In this document: positions 1 to 6,918 of the stretch, in pieces
Position numbering within the stretch: the stretch's first letter is position 1
Layout: each line of letters opens with the position of its first letter
Virus record (IMG/VR): IMGVR_UViG_3300042482_000284
Location: 1-23,554 of that record
DNA length: 23,554 nt
Direction: 5' to 3' (one strand)
Source of the DNA: a virus
Program-made: the position numbers and the translations under genes
Notes under the pieces: generated by a model
What the model was told of the DNA's origin: nothing
Seen by the model: only the letters and a program-made list of their open reading frames with translations
Databases searched by the model: none

Positions 1-457
1 TTCCGCCAGCTCCACCTTTACCTGCAGCTCCTCCAGGACCTCCAGGACCACCTAACATCCCTAACCCTAAATATGCTCCTGCAGTACCTCCAGCTCCCCC
101 AGTTCCTCCGGCACTTCCTGCGCCTCCAGGACCACCGCAAGCTCCTTTACCGCCTTTACCTGCAATGCCAGCAGTACCTCCAGCTCCACCGCAACCTCCA
201 GGACCACCGCAAGCTCCTTTACCGCCTTTACCTGCAGCTCCTCCAGGACCTCCAGCTCCACCGCAACTTCCAGGACCAGCTAATCCTGCTGATCCTCCTT
301 TACCTGCAATGCCAGCTGTTCCTGGATTTCCACTCATATTAACTTTAACTGAATTAACCCCAAATGGAAATGCTTGATTCCCTGAGCCAATGCTTATAGT
401 TGTTGTTCCTGCATTAACTATGGTTCTTCTAATTTGTGTTCCGATACCAATTGGCAT
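1..457 (-). CDS. Glycine-rich collagen-like phage structural protein, partial (3' end beyond window)
   Basis: The frame is open from an ATG at 457 to the left edge, giving 152 residues with no stop. An AAGGAT ribosome site lies 5 nt upstream, just after the stop of the preceding gene. Residues 1-42 form an ordinary, probably beta-rich leader (begins MPIGIGTQIRR). From about residue 43 the chain is almost only Gly, Ala, Pro, Lys, Thr and Ser, in blocks such as GPGGPGGAAGKGG and GKGGKGACGG, with four Cys in the visible part (GSCGG, GACGG, GGCGG, GACGG). This resembles Gly-rich phage adhesins and collagen-like virion proteins. Its place directly after the tail fibre and small 115-residue gene suggests a fibre tip, adhesin or fibre accessory, which is inference. 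The coding DNA is far richer in G+C than its neighbours and internally repetitive. Function is not proven and the C-terminal part is not visible. Confidence 0.8.
   Translation of the reverse strand, partial: MPIGIGTQIRRTIVNAGTTTISIGSGNQAFPFGVNSVKVNMSGNPGTAGIAGKGGSAGLAGPGSCGGAGGPGGAAGKGGKGACGGPGGCGGAGGTAGIAGKGGKGACGGPGGAGSAGGTGGAGGTAGAYLGLGMLGGPGGPGGAAGKGGAGG
123..236. repeat. Perfect 42-bp direct repeat, 72-bp period, in the Gly-rich gene
   Basis: Positions 123-164 and 195-236 are identical over 42 bp, exactly 72 bp apart (24 codons), so the frame is kept. They encode the block containing GKGGKGACGGPGG. Shorter related pieces recur at about 1-60 and 237-315. This is an in-frame tandem expansion of Gly-rich sequence and could change length by recombination or slippage. 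Confidence 0.8.
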
Positions 458-462
458 TTTTT

Positions 463-468
463 ATCCTT
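463..468 (-). promoter_or_regulatory. Ribosome binding site of the Gly-rich gene
   Basis: AAGGAT on the minus strand, 5 nt before the ATG at 457. It falls in the 11-bp gap after the TAA of the upstream 115-residue gene and supports this start for a gene whose end is outside the window. Confidence 0.6.
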
Positions 469-816
469 TTAATCTCTACCTAATGAATAAAGAGAAGGTA
501 ATTGTTCAACTATATTTTCTTTAGTTGTAATATATTTTCTTGGTAAATATGATATTGGTTTATCTGAATGCGATTCCGTATATACCACAAATGGAAATCC
601 CGTAAGAGGTTCTTGTAAAATTCCAGTGTCAATATCGTGTCGCCACCAAGTATTTACTGCAGTTAAAACCTCTTCGTGATTATCATTTCCATATGATAAA
701 TGAATATATGGAATACCAGAATGGTCAAACCAAGAAACTAATTCTCTGTTTGTTAACGCATCTTCTGGTTCAGAAGATGTATACAAATAAACTTCGTCAA
801 TTAATCTTAATGTCAT
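469..816 (-). CDS. Small protein with glutaredoxin/thioredoxin-like layout, no CxxC
   Basis: This encodes 115 residues with an ATG at 816 and a strong AAGGAG site 7 nt upstream. I do not recognise a characterised family. The order of predicted elements fits a thioredoxin fold: a strand at residues 8-13 (EVYLYT), a helix at 21-33, a strand at 36-41 (PYIHLS), a helix at 47-57, then TGFPFVVYT at 72-80, where the Pro could be the fold's cis-proline before a strand, and a C-terminal helix at 98-110. The site where a redox Cys pair would sit reads SSEPED, and the protein contains no Cys, so redox chemistry is unlikely. It lies between the tail fibre and the Gly-rich gene, which suggests a virion, fibre-assembly or capping role (inference). 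The fold assignment is from eye only and could be wrong. Confidence 0.75.
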   Translation of the reverse strand: MTLRLIDEVYLYTSSEPEDALTNRELVSWFDHSGIPYIHLSYGNDNHEEVLTAVNTWWRHDIDTGILQEPLTGFPFVVYTESHSDKPISYLPRKYITTKENIVEQLPSLYSLGRD

Positions 817-823
817 AAATTTT

Positions 824-829
824 CTCCTT
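824..829 (-). promoter_or_regulatory. Strong Shine-Dalgarno of the 115-residue gene
   Basis: AAGGAG on the minus strand, 7 nt before the ATG at 816, inside the 26-bp gap after the tail-fibre stop. It is one of the strongest ribosome sites in the window, consistent with initiation independent of the upstream gene. Confidence 0.65.
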
Positions 830-842
830 ATTAAAAGAAACG

Positions 843-3800
843 TTAAATTATAATGCCAGCCATGGCAAAAGTACCAAACCAGTTTGTACCATTATCTATA
901 GACCAATAGGTTAATACATCCATAGCACTGGCAGCGGTTGATAAAATTGGAGCAATCCCATCAGTATATTTAGCTCCATTTACAGTAACAAGCTTTCCTG
1001 AGCTTGTCGCTGGTTGTTTAATTATTAATGTTATTGGTCGTGTATATCCACTACCAACATTATAGTTTATTAAATTTAAAGCAACTGGACTTGCAATTCC
1101 AGAGCTAAGTGTTATATTAAAAATATTACCAACACTTACATCTATATTAGTAGCTCCGCCTGAACCAATAGTTATATCAGTAACTTTCTCTCTATATGTT
1201 GAAATATCAGAATTAGCAGATAAACCTTTTGCAGTTACATTAGTTATCGATGAGCCAGATAAAGCACCTAAATGTGTTGAGTTAGCAATTAACGTATTAT
1301 TAATATTAAACGATTTTCCAGTAACTAAATCAATATTTTCTGAAAATCTCCATGCACCAGCTCCGCCTACTGCAGTAGTAGAATATATTATAGTTTTGTC
1401 GGTTGTACCTTTTAGTGTAATACCGCCTTGGTCTGCAGTTACATCAGTATATCCATCAAAATGCCCTACAAATTGAGTTCCACCAGATGTATTAACCGGT
1501 CCGCTAATAGTAATTTGTGTGTCAGAATTAATAGATACAATTGTTGCTCCATTTGGCGGTATAGCTTGGCCAGAATCTTTTGTAAGAACCATTCCGGGAA
1601 TCATTCCAGCAGTTGATGCAACAGTTAAAACTGCAGAACTCGCAGTACAAATAAATGTTAAATTTGTAATTCCAGCTGCTTCACCTAGAGTAATATTTTT
1701 ATCATCAATAGATAATGTACTTGAATTAATTGTTGTCGTAGTTCCACTAATAGTTAAATTTCTAGCTGATAAATCGCCTGATAATGATAAAGATGTTCCA
1801 GTAGCTACACCAATATTAGGAGTAGTTAATGTTGGGCTATTATTTGCAACTAATGGACCAGTTCCTTGTTTGTCACTAATAATTCCAAGTAATTCGGAAC
1901 TAGATGTTGTTGAGAATTGACTTAATTTGCCCGTTTTTACAGCAACAGTCGAATCAATTGCTAAAGTTGCAGCAGCTGAACCATTATAATTTGTTCCAGT
2001 TGACCAAGTTAATCCAGTACCATTAGCTAACGCATTTAAATTGTTACCCAAATATATTCCAGATATAGAATTTGCAGCTAATTTATATGTTGCAATAGCA
2101 GCATTATCATGAATATGATTATTTGCAATAGAATTATTTGCAATCATAGCAGCAGTAATTGATGCACCACTAGAGCCGCCACCAACGCCTGAAAGTACAA
2201 CTGTTCCGGATTGATTCGGGAATATAATTATATTATTCCCACCAATATTATCAGCAATCAAAGAAACTGTATTTGCTGAATTTGTTGTATTAGCAAATTT
2301 TATATTAACAATATTTTGAATTGAATTACTTGATTCGCCTAAATTTAATTTAGTAGTTCCAAGTGTTACTGAATTTGCAGCTAATTTATATGTTGCAATA
2401 GCAGCATTATCATGAATATGATTATTTGCAATAGAATTATTTGCAATCATAGCAGCAGTAATTGGAGCTCCTGTTGCTCCAGAAAGAATTACTGTTCCGG
2501 ATTGATTCGGGAATATAATTATATTATTCCCACCAATATTATCAGCAATCAAAGAAACTGTATTTGCTGAATTGATAGTATTTGCAAAAGTTAAGTTTGT
2601 AATTCCTCTTAATGTAGTATTAGAAGAACCTAATGCAATATTTGTAGTTCCAATAGTTATAGAACTATTTGCGAATTTATTGTTTGTGATAGAACCATTT
2701 AACATTGCGTTAGTTACAGTTCCAGTATCACCAGTAGATATTACAGTTCCAGTATTAGCTGATAATGTTAAAACTCCCCCAGCAATCGCGCTTGGTTGTA
2801 CTGTAGTTATACCAGAAGAAGAACCATTAAGTATAATAGATTTACCACTAGCTAATGCAATGTTTTCGGAACTAGTCCACGCAGAAAAAGTTGTATTTGC
2901 CCAATTAAAAGTCTTGTCGATTGTGCCTTTTAATGTGATACCTCCGCTATTAGCAGTTAAGTCTGAGACGCCGGCAATATCACCAACAAATTGCGTTCCG
3001 CTAGTTGTGTTTATATTAACATTAACAGTAATTTGTGTGGTAGAATCAACAGAAACAATTGTAGCCGCTCCACCTGGAGGAGTAGCTTGACCGCCAGTTT
3101 TAGTAATAATCATTCCAGGAATTAACCCAGCAGTTGATGTAACAGCTATAATTGGAGAACCACTACTGCAAGTAAATGTAACTGAAGTGTATGAAGCAAC
3201 ATCGCCAAGAGTTATATTTTTATCATCAATAGATAATGTATTTGTATTAATTGTAGTTGTTAATCCGTTAACAACCAAATTACCTGCAACAGTTAAATCG
3301 CTACCGAATGTTGCTGCATTAGTAAATTTATTACCAATCAATGTTGTTAAAAATGTATTTGCTCCATCTAATTCATTTTTTGTAGTTATTTTATAATATG
3401 ATGTATTACTATTAACATCTCTAATTTCCCATTGTTTAGATGGATTATTCCATCTAATCATAGCATTAACGTTTGCGGTATTAGCTGATTCGCCTCTATT
3501 TACGGTAATCTGGGAACTAACGGATGTTGGTAAACCTGAGTTTGCTTGGAAAATATATTCATTAGTATCTGTAATCGTAGAACCTTGGTTAGTAAAAACC
3601 CCAGTTACTACCAAATCTTTCGTTGTAAAACTTGTAACTTCTAATGTTGGTATTAAAGCTGTAGTTAACGGGTTTCCAGAAAATTTAAGGAATGTACTAT
3701 TTGCCCAATTTTGCACATAGTTATTTGTAGAAACAACACTATCATTTGTATTGGCTAAATCTCTATAAAATGTAGCATTAGCATCACTTAAATCTTTTGA

Positions 3801-5078
3801 TGAGATTACATTATATGATAATCCGTCGGAACTTTTAATTTTTACATTAGTTGTATCAAAAACTACATTTGAATTTACTCGTAATATATCTGATACTAAT
3901 ACTGAACCGGAAACAGTTGTGTCGCTTTTAATTGGTCCATTAGCAGAAACGCCTTTATTGTTAATTATACTTATTGTATCATAAACCGTAATATTCCCTG
4001 AAATAGTTGTATTTCCAGATAAAGCAGTATTTCCGGCTAATGATGTATTACCGGATAAAATATTTCTTCCTAAAATTGTTGTATTTCCAGAAGAAATTGT
4101 AGTTCCAGATAAAGATATGATACCATTGATTATTACATTTCCTGAAATAGTTGTATTTCCGGAAGATAATACTTCTCCAGATAAATTGGTATTACCGGAT
4201 AATATAGTATTGCCCGTTAACGCTGTACTTCCAGATAGATTATTATTACCAGATAAAGCAGTATTTCCTACTAAATTAACGCTTCCAGTTAATAGAGTAC
4301 TTCCAGATAAAGTATTATTGCCAGCTAACGATGTATTTCCAGATAGAGCCGTATTTCCAGCTAACGTTGTATTTCCAGATACAACAGTTTTACCTAAAAT
4401 CGCAGTATTTCCTGTTGATGTAATATCTCCAGATATTACAGTATTTCCAGAAAACGTACTTTTCCCATAAAATGCAGTATTACCAATTGATGTTATATCA
4501 CCAGTTAAAGTTGAATCGCCGGTTAAATTTAAATTACCAGATAAATCAATTGTTCCATTAGCAATAATACTTCCAGTTGCATCTAATACGCCAATTAATG
4601 TCATACCGCCATTAATTCTGGTAGTACCAGAAAGAGATGTATTACCAGAAATTACTGTATTGCCCGCTACTGCAAAATCTCCAGTTATTCTAGTATTTCC
4701 AGATAATACAGAAGAATTGGCAACAGTAAGTTTGGTGTTAACTGTTGCAGTTGACGTAAATACATTAATTGAAGAAATTATTGTATCGCTTCGTATTAAG
4801 CTACCATTAATAAGGTTTGCAACAGAAAGGGTATTATAAATATTTGTTGGATTACGAATTTCTAATATAGTTCCAGTTGGACCAGATATAGTTACGTTTC
4901 CACCTAAAATCGCAGAATTACCTACATATAAACCCGTTTGCGGAGAATTTAAATATAAAGTTCCTTGATTTTTATAAAAATCCCCTGAAGTAAGGGTATT
5001 AACGACGCTCGCCAATTGATTTGTCACCACCATCCAATGCGAGAATGTATTAGAATATGTAATCTGAGATATAGCCAC
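843..5078 (-). CDS. Tail-fibre protein, 1411 residues, repeat-built shaft
   Basis: The start is GTG at 5078, with AAGGGA 7 nt upstream and an in-frame TAA four codons before the AGG-GAA-ATA-CTA leader, so no earlier start is possible. The N-terminus (residues 1-60, with HWMVVTNQLASVVNTL and YKNQGTLYLNS) is the type found at the base of T4-like marine phage fibres. Residues about 120-363 are a six-residue repeat close to LSGNT-x, a likely beta-helical or beta-prism shaft. Two related modules of about 150 residues, each with TLSIDDKNITLG, lie at about 609-760 and 1111-1260. Between them is a duplicated block with NNIIIFPNQSGTV and IANNSIANNHIHDNAAIATYKL. The C-terminal ~100 residues (VNGAKYTDGIAPILSTAAS, then NGTNWFGTFAMAG) look like a fibre head or receptor-binding end. 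A surface role in host attachment is well supported by composition and position; the receptor is unknown. No chaperone signature or peptidase domain was seen. Confidence 0.88.
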   Translation of the reverse strand: MAISQITYSNTFSHWMVVTNQLASVVNTLTSGDFYKNQGTLYLNSPQTGLYVGNSAILGGNVTISGPTGTILEIRNPTNIYNTLSVANLINGSLIRSDTIISSINVFTSTATVNTKLTVANSSVLSGNTRITGDFAVAGNTVISGNTSLSGTTRINGGMTLIGVLDATGSIIANGTIDLSGNLNLTGDSTLTGDITSIGNTAFYGKSTFSGNTVISGDITSTGNTAILGKTVVSGNTTLAGNTALSGNTSLAGNNTLSGSTLLTGSVNLVGNTALSGNNNLSGSTALTGNTILSGNTNLSGEVLSSGNTTISGNVIINGIISLSGTTISSGNTTILGRNILSGNTSLAGNTALSGNTTISGNITVYDTISIINNKGVSANGPIKSDTTVSGSVLVSDILRVNSNVVFDTTNVKIKSSDGLSYNVISSKDLSDANATFYRDLANTNDSVVSTNNYVQNWANSTFLKFSGNPLTTALIPTLEVTSFTTKDLVVTGVFTNQGSTITDTNEYIFQANSGLPTSVSSQITVNRGESANTANVNAMIRWNNPSKQWEIRDVNSNTSYYKITTKNELDGANTFLTTLIGNKFTNAATFGSDLTVAGNLVVNGLTTTINTNTLSIDDKNITLGDVASYTSVTFTCSSGSPIIAVTSTAGLIPGMIITKTGGQATPPGGAATIVSVDSTTQITVNVNINTTSGTQFVGDIAGVSDLTANSGGITLKGTIDKTFNWANTTFSAWTSSENIALASGKSIILNGSSSGITTVQPSAIAGGVLTLSANTGTVISTGDTGTVTNAMLNGSITNNKFANSSITIGTTNIALGSSNTTLRGITNLTFANTINSANTVSLIADNIGGNNIIIFPNQSGTVILSGATGAPITAAMIANNSIANNHIHDNAAIATYKLAANSVTLGTTKLNLGESSNSIQNIVNIKFANTTNSANTVSLIADNIGGNNIIIFPNQSGTVVLSGVGGGSSGASITAAMIANNSIANNHIHDNAAIATYKLAANSISGIYLGNNLNALANGTGLTWSTGTNYNGSAAATLAIDSTVAVKTGKLSQFSTTSSSELLGIISDKQGTGPLVANNSPTLTTPNIGVATGTSLSLSGDLSARNLTISGTTTTINSSTLSIDDKNITLGEAAGITNLTFICTASSAVLTVASTAGMIPGMVLTKDSGQAIPPNGATIVSINSDTQITISGPVNTSGGTQFVGHFDGYTDVTADQGGITLKGTTDKTIIYSTTAVGGAGAWRFSENIDLVTGKSFNINNTLIANSTHLGALSGSSITNVTAKGLSANSDISTYREKVTDITIGSGGATNIDVSVGNIFNITLSSGIASPVALNLINYNVGSGYTRPITLIIKQPATSSGKLVTVNGAKYTDGIAPILSTAASAMDVLTYWSIDNGTNWFGTFAMAGIII
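1300..3258 (-). repeat. Two diverged copies of a ~150-residue fibre module
   Basis: The segment at about 2825-3258 (residues ~609-760) and the segment at about 1300-1742 (residues ~1111-1260) encode paralogous sequence. Both have TTTIN, TLSIDDKNITLG, STAGxIPGM, GTQFVG, DxTA followed by GGITLKGT, then SENI and GKS. They differ by many substitutions and small indels, so this is an older duplication than the near-identical block lying between them. Confidence 0.8.
2068..2573. repeat. Perfect direct repeats of 94 bp and 83 bp inside the tail-fibre gene
   Basis: Positions 2068-2161 are identical to 2371-2464 (94 bp, offset 303). Positions 2200-2282 are identical to 2491-2573 (83 bp, offset 291). 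The segments between them differ, including a net 12-bp indel that keeps the frame (GVGGGSSGAS against GATGA). They encode IANNSIANNHIHDNAAIATYKLAANS and the NNIIIFPNQSGTV block in part. Perfect identity at synonymous positions points to recent duplication or ongoing gene conversion. Confidence 0.85.
3988..4710. repeat. Imperfect 18-bp tandem array encoding the SGNT fibre shaft
   Basis: A plus-strand unit close to gtatttccagataaagca recurs roughly every 18 bp through this stretch, with scattered substitutions and a few degenerate units. On the coding strand each unit gives a hexapeptide such as ALSGNT, TLAGNT or TISGNV, several dozen in a row. The array is multiple-of-three throughout, so unit gain or loss would lengthen or shorten the fibre without a frameshift. 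Confidence 0.85.
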
Positions 5079-5085
5079 TAGTATT

Positions 5086-5091
5086 TCCCTT
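5086..5091 (-). promoter_or_regulatory. Shine-Dalgarno that fixes the GTG start of the tail fibre
   Basis: AAGGGA on the minus strand, 7 nt upstream of GTG at 5078. With the in-frame TAA just upstream, this leaves GTG as the only sensible start for the 1411-residue protein. Confidence 0.7.
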
Positions 5092-5112
5092 TAAATAAAA
5101 TTTTTATAGCTA

Positions 5113-5120
5113 TATTTATA
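5113..5120 (-). promoter_or_regulatory. T4-type late promoter core (TATAAATA) before the tail-fibre gene
   Basis: The minus strand reads TATAAATA, an exact match to the T4 late promoter core recognised by the gp55 sigma factor with gp45 and gp33. It overlaps the stop codon of the 80-residue gene and lies 34 nt before the GTG of the fibre, leaving a short leader that contains the ribosome site. In such A+T-rich DNA an 8-mer of this kind is expected a few times by chance, so placement is the main support. Confidence 0.55.
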
Positions 5121-5358
5121 AATTAGACTTGGCATTTATAAATTGCAATAAAATATCTTTAATATCTTTAATTTCTGATTTTAGTTCGTTTAATTCCAAT
5201 TTAACATTACTAAGATCTCCTTCTAAACTATTTATTTGTTTAGTTTTGTTCTTATTTTGTTTTCGTTGTTCAAGGGCAGACATATCCGCGTTTAATACAG
5301 CTTTTGATGATAAATCTTTAACCCATCCAGGAGTATCTTTAATTTTCGCTTTTTCCAT
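5116..5358 (-). CDS. Small coiled-coil protein, 80 residues
   Basis: The ATG overlaps the stop of the 498-residue gene as TAATG, and no clear ribosome site precedes it, so translation is probably coupled to that gene. Residues 1-28 contain KDTPGWVKDLSSKAVLN, a pattern I recall from small proteins in the same place in marine T4-like phages. Residues 29-40 are very basic (QRKQNKNKTK). Residues 42-75 show heptad spacing of I, L and V typical of a coiled coil. It could trimerise and serve as a fibre or baseplate adaptor or chaperone; none of this is shown. There is no signal peptide or membrane segment. Confidence 0.75.
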   Translation of the reverse strand: MEKAKIKDTPGWVKDLSSKAVLNADMSALEQRKQNKNKTKQINSLEGDLSNVKLELNELKSEIKDIKDILLQFINAKSNL

Positions 5359-6854
5359 TATACAGTCGCAATAATTCTTAAATTTTTAATAGTTGGAACT
5401 TTTGTAGGATCTTCAGAATAAAATACAACTTTAACTGCTAATCTATCGAATGTTGTATACACCTGTCCATTTTTACCAACATAATTAATATTTAAATCTT
5501 CATATGTTTCTTCAACATAATCTGAAGATAATTGAGAATTGGCATCTATTGATTTTTTGGTCATTTTATACCAATTTGAATTTTCAAATTCAACGCTAGA
5601 ATCGTATTTATTTAATATTCTATAAAATATTTCAATTTGAGTTCCTAATGGTTTATTTACATCAACATAAACTGTTATGCCATCTGCATCAAATCCATCA
5701 TTTAACGTAACTGGTTTTGTAGTATATTTGGCAAACGCGCTACCATTTGGCGTTAATTCCGACTCAGAAATATAATCAGAATACGAATCAATTATATTTC
5801 TAACTAACATAACTGAAGTATCGTGTAAATCCACTATTGGAGTTAAATCTGGATCTTTATTTACTAATGTTAATGTTAAACTAAGCGGAGCAGTAGTATC
5901 AATATTAACTATAGAATGCGATGGTAAAACTGAATTACTATTTGGTGAAACTTCAACATCATTTTCATTTAATGTACCGAATTCCGTAACAGTAGCTTTT
6001 GATTGTTCTATATAAGAACGTTCTGGAACTTGTAATGTTGAACATTTAAAATACAATAAGTCATATAAAAACTCATCAGTATATTGTGACGGGTCGATTT
6101 CTAGATATAAATTTCTTGTACCAACAGCGAAATCAATTTTACTTAATGTAAAACATAAATCTTTTGTTGGATCGATTACCCAAGATTCTCCTTGCCCAGA
6201 ATAAATAAAATCTCCTAAATATGGGTTTACAACAACCTGCCCTGTATTTAACGTTCCTTTTCCATTTTCTGCAATATACACTGAATAATTTGAAGAAGAT
6301 GTTGTTAATGTAAAACAATAATATCCAGGTTCTAAAAATAGAGGATGCTCGAATTTAAATTGACGCAAACTATTTCTGACTCCAGTAACTACTGGCTGCC
6401 ATGGTATAATTTCGCCTGCAAGCCTATCGCTACTAGCAGATAAAGTTACAGACGACATTGGTATTATATCTGATTCAGGAACACCGTTTATTAATCTTCT
6501 TACTTCTAAAGTTATTGGAGCAGTACTATCTTCTTTTGCTGTAAATATACAAATATCTCCAACAAATAATCCTTTTGGGTATGCTTTACTATCGATAAAA
6601 AAAGTTTGTCCGATATAATCATTAGGAGTTTGTGTAGTTAAAGATTTATTAAAATCTTTTTTATAAACTGCGTCAAACTCGCTATTAAATAAAGTTTCCG
6701 TCCAATTAGAATTATAAACTTGTTCAACCCAAAATTGAACTTCTTCGTCATAATATTTTTTATTGCCAGTAGGTTTTATTCTATTTTTTATATAATCTGA
6801 TGTCATAAATTTATTTTTGACATAAGAACTTATATAAGACTTATCTATTAACAT
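5358..6854 (-). CDS. Virion protein, baseplate-periphery type, 498 residues
   Basis: The ATG at 6854 has AAAAAGGAT a few nt upstream in the 64-bp gap. Residues 1-75 are mostly helical and charged. Residues ~78-240 contain a beta domain with IGQTFFIDSKAYPKGLFVG, ITLEVRRLINGVPESDIIP, LEPGYYCFTL and DLCFTLSKIDF. Residues ~360-498 contain AKYTTKPVTLNDGFDADG, WYKM, VYTTFDRLAVKVVF and a final VPTIKNLRIIATV. From memory these two blocks match the C-terminal half of the large DUF4815 virion proteins of marine T4-like phages, where they follow the DUF4815 region in one chain. Here they are a separate gene immediately downstream of that region. It probably assembles with the 2283-residue protein at the baseplate rim (inference). 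It ends in TAATG, shared with the coiled-coil gene. Confidence 0.8.
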   Translation of the reverse strand: MLIDKSYISSYVKNKFMTSDYIKNRIKPTGNKKYYDEEVQFWVEQVYNSNWTETLFNSEFDAVYKKDFNKSLTTQTPNDYIGQTFFIDSKAYPKGLFVGDICIFTAKEDSTAPITLEVRRLINGVPESDIIPMSSVTLSASSDRLAGEIIPWQPVVTGVRNSLRQFKFEHPLFLEPGYYCFTLTTSSSNYSVYIAENGKGTLNTGQVVVNPYLGDFIYSGQGESWVIDPTKDLCFTLSKIDFAVGTRNLYLEIDPSQYTDEFLYDLLYFKCSTLQVPERSYIEQSKATVTEFGTLNENDVEVSPNSNSVLPSHSIVNIDTTAPLSLTLTLVNKDPDLTPIVDLHDTSVMLVRNIIDSYSDYISESELTPNGSAFAKYTTKPVTLNDGFDADGITVYVDVNKPLGTQIEIFYRILNKYDSSVEFENSNWYKMTKKSIDANSQLSSDYVEETYEDLNINYVGKNGQVYTTFDRLAVKVVFYSEDPTKVPTIKNLRIIATV

Positions 6855-6918
6855 AAAAATCCTTTTTAATTTTTACTAAATTCTATTTTTAGCGTTTTAC
6901 ACTTTTCGCCAATATTTG

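Noticed and set aside
1-330. Horizontally acquired island based on high G+C
   Set aside because: The base shift is explained by Gly/Ala/Pro codons; the leader of the same gene has the window's usual composition.
73-377. Plus-strand and alternative minus-strand open frames rich in Pro/Leu or Glu/Val over the Gly-rich region
   Set aside because: They are antisense or shifted readings of the repetitive Gly-rich gene (for example GGA/GGT/GCA read as CCT/ACC/TGC), with no ribosome site or recognisable protein.
1428-4470. Several plus-strand open frames inside the tail-fibre gene (1428-1616, 1519-1920, 2572-3090, 3187-3396, 4117-4470)
   Set aside because: Antisense to a long repeat-rich gene with few T-starting stop complements; their compositions simply mirror the fibre repeats.
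3988-4710. CRISPR-like reading of the regularly spaced 18-bp repeats
   Set aside because: The period is 18 bp with no unique spacers, stays in frame, and encodes a continuous hexapeptide repeat.
4835-4842. TATAAATA on the plus strand
   Set aside because: Points away from all genes in the window and lies inside the fibre coding sequence; such octamers are expected by chance in A+T-rich DNA.
6895-6912. Possible terminator hairpin in the 64-bp gap (agcg...cgcc)
   Set aside because: Only about three base pairs can form; the central T-rich arms do not pair, and no U-tract follows on the coding strand.
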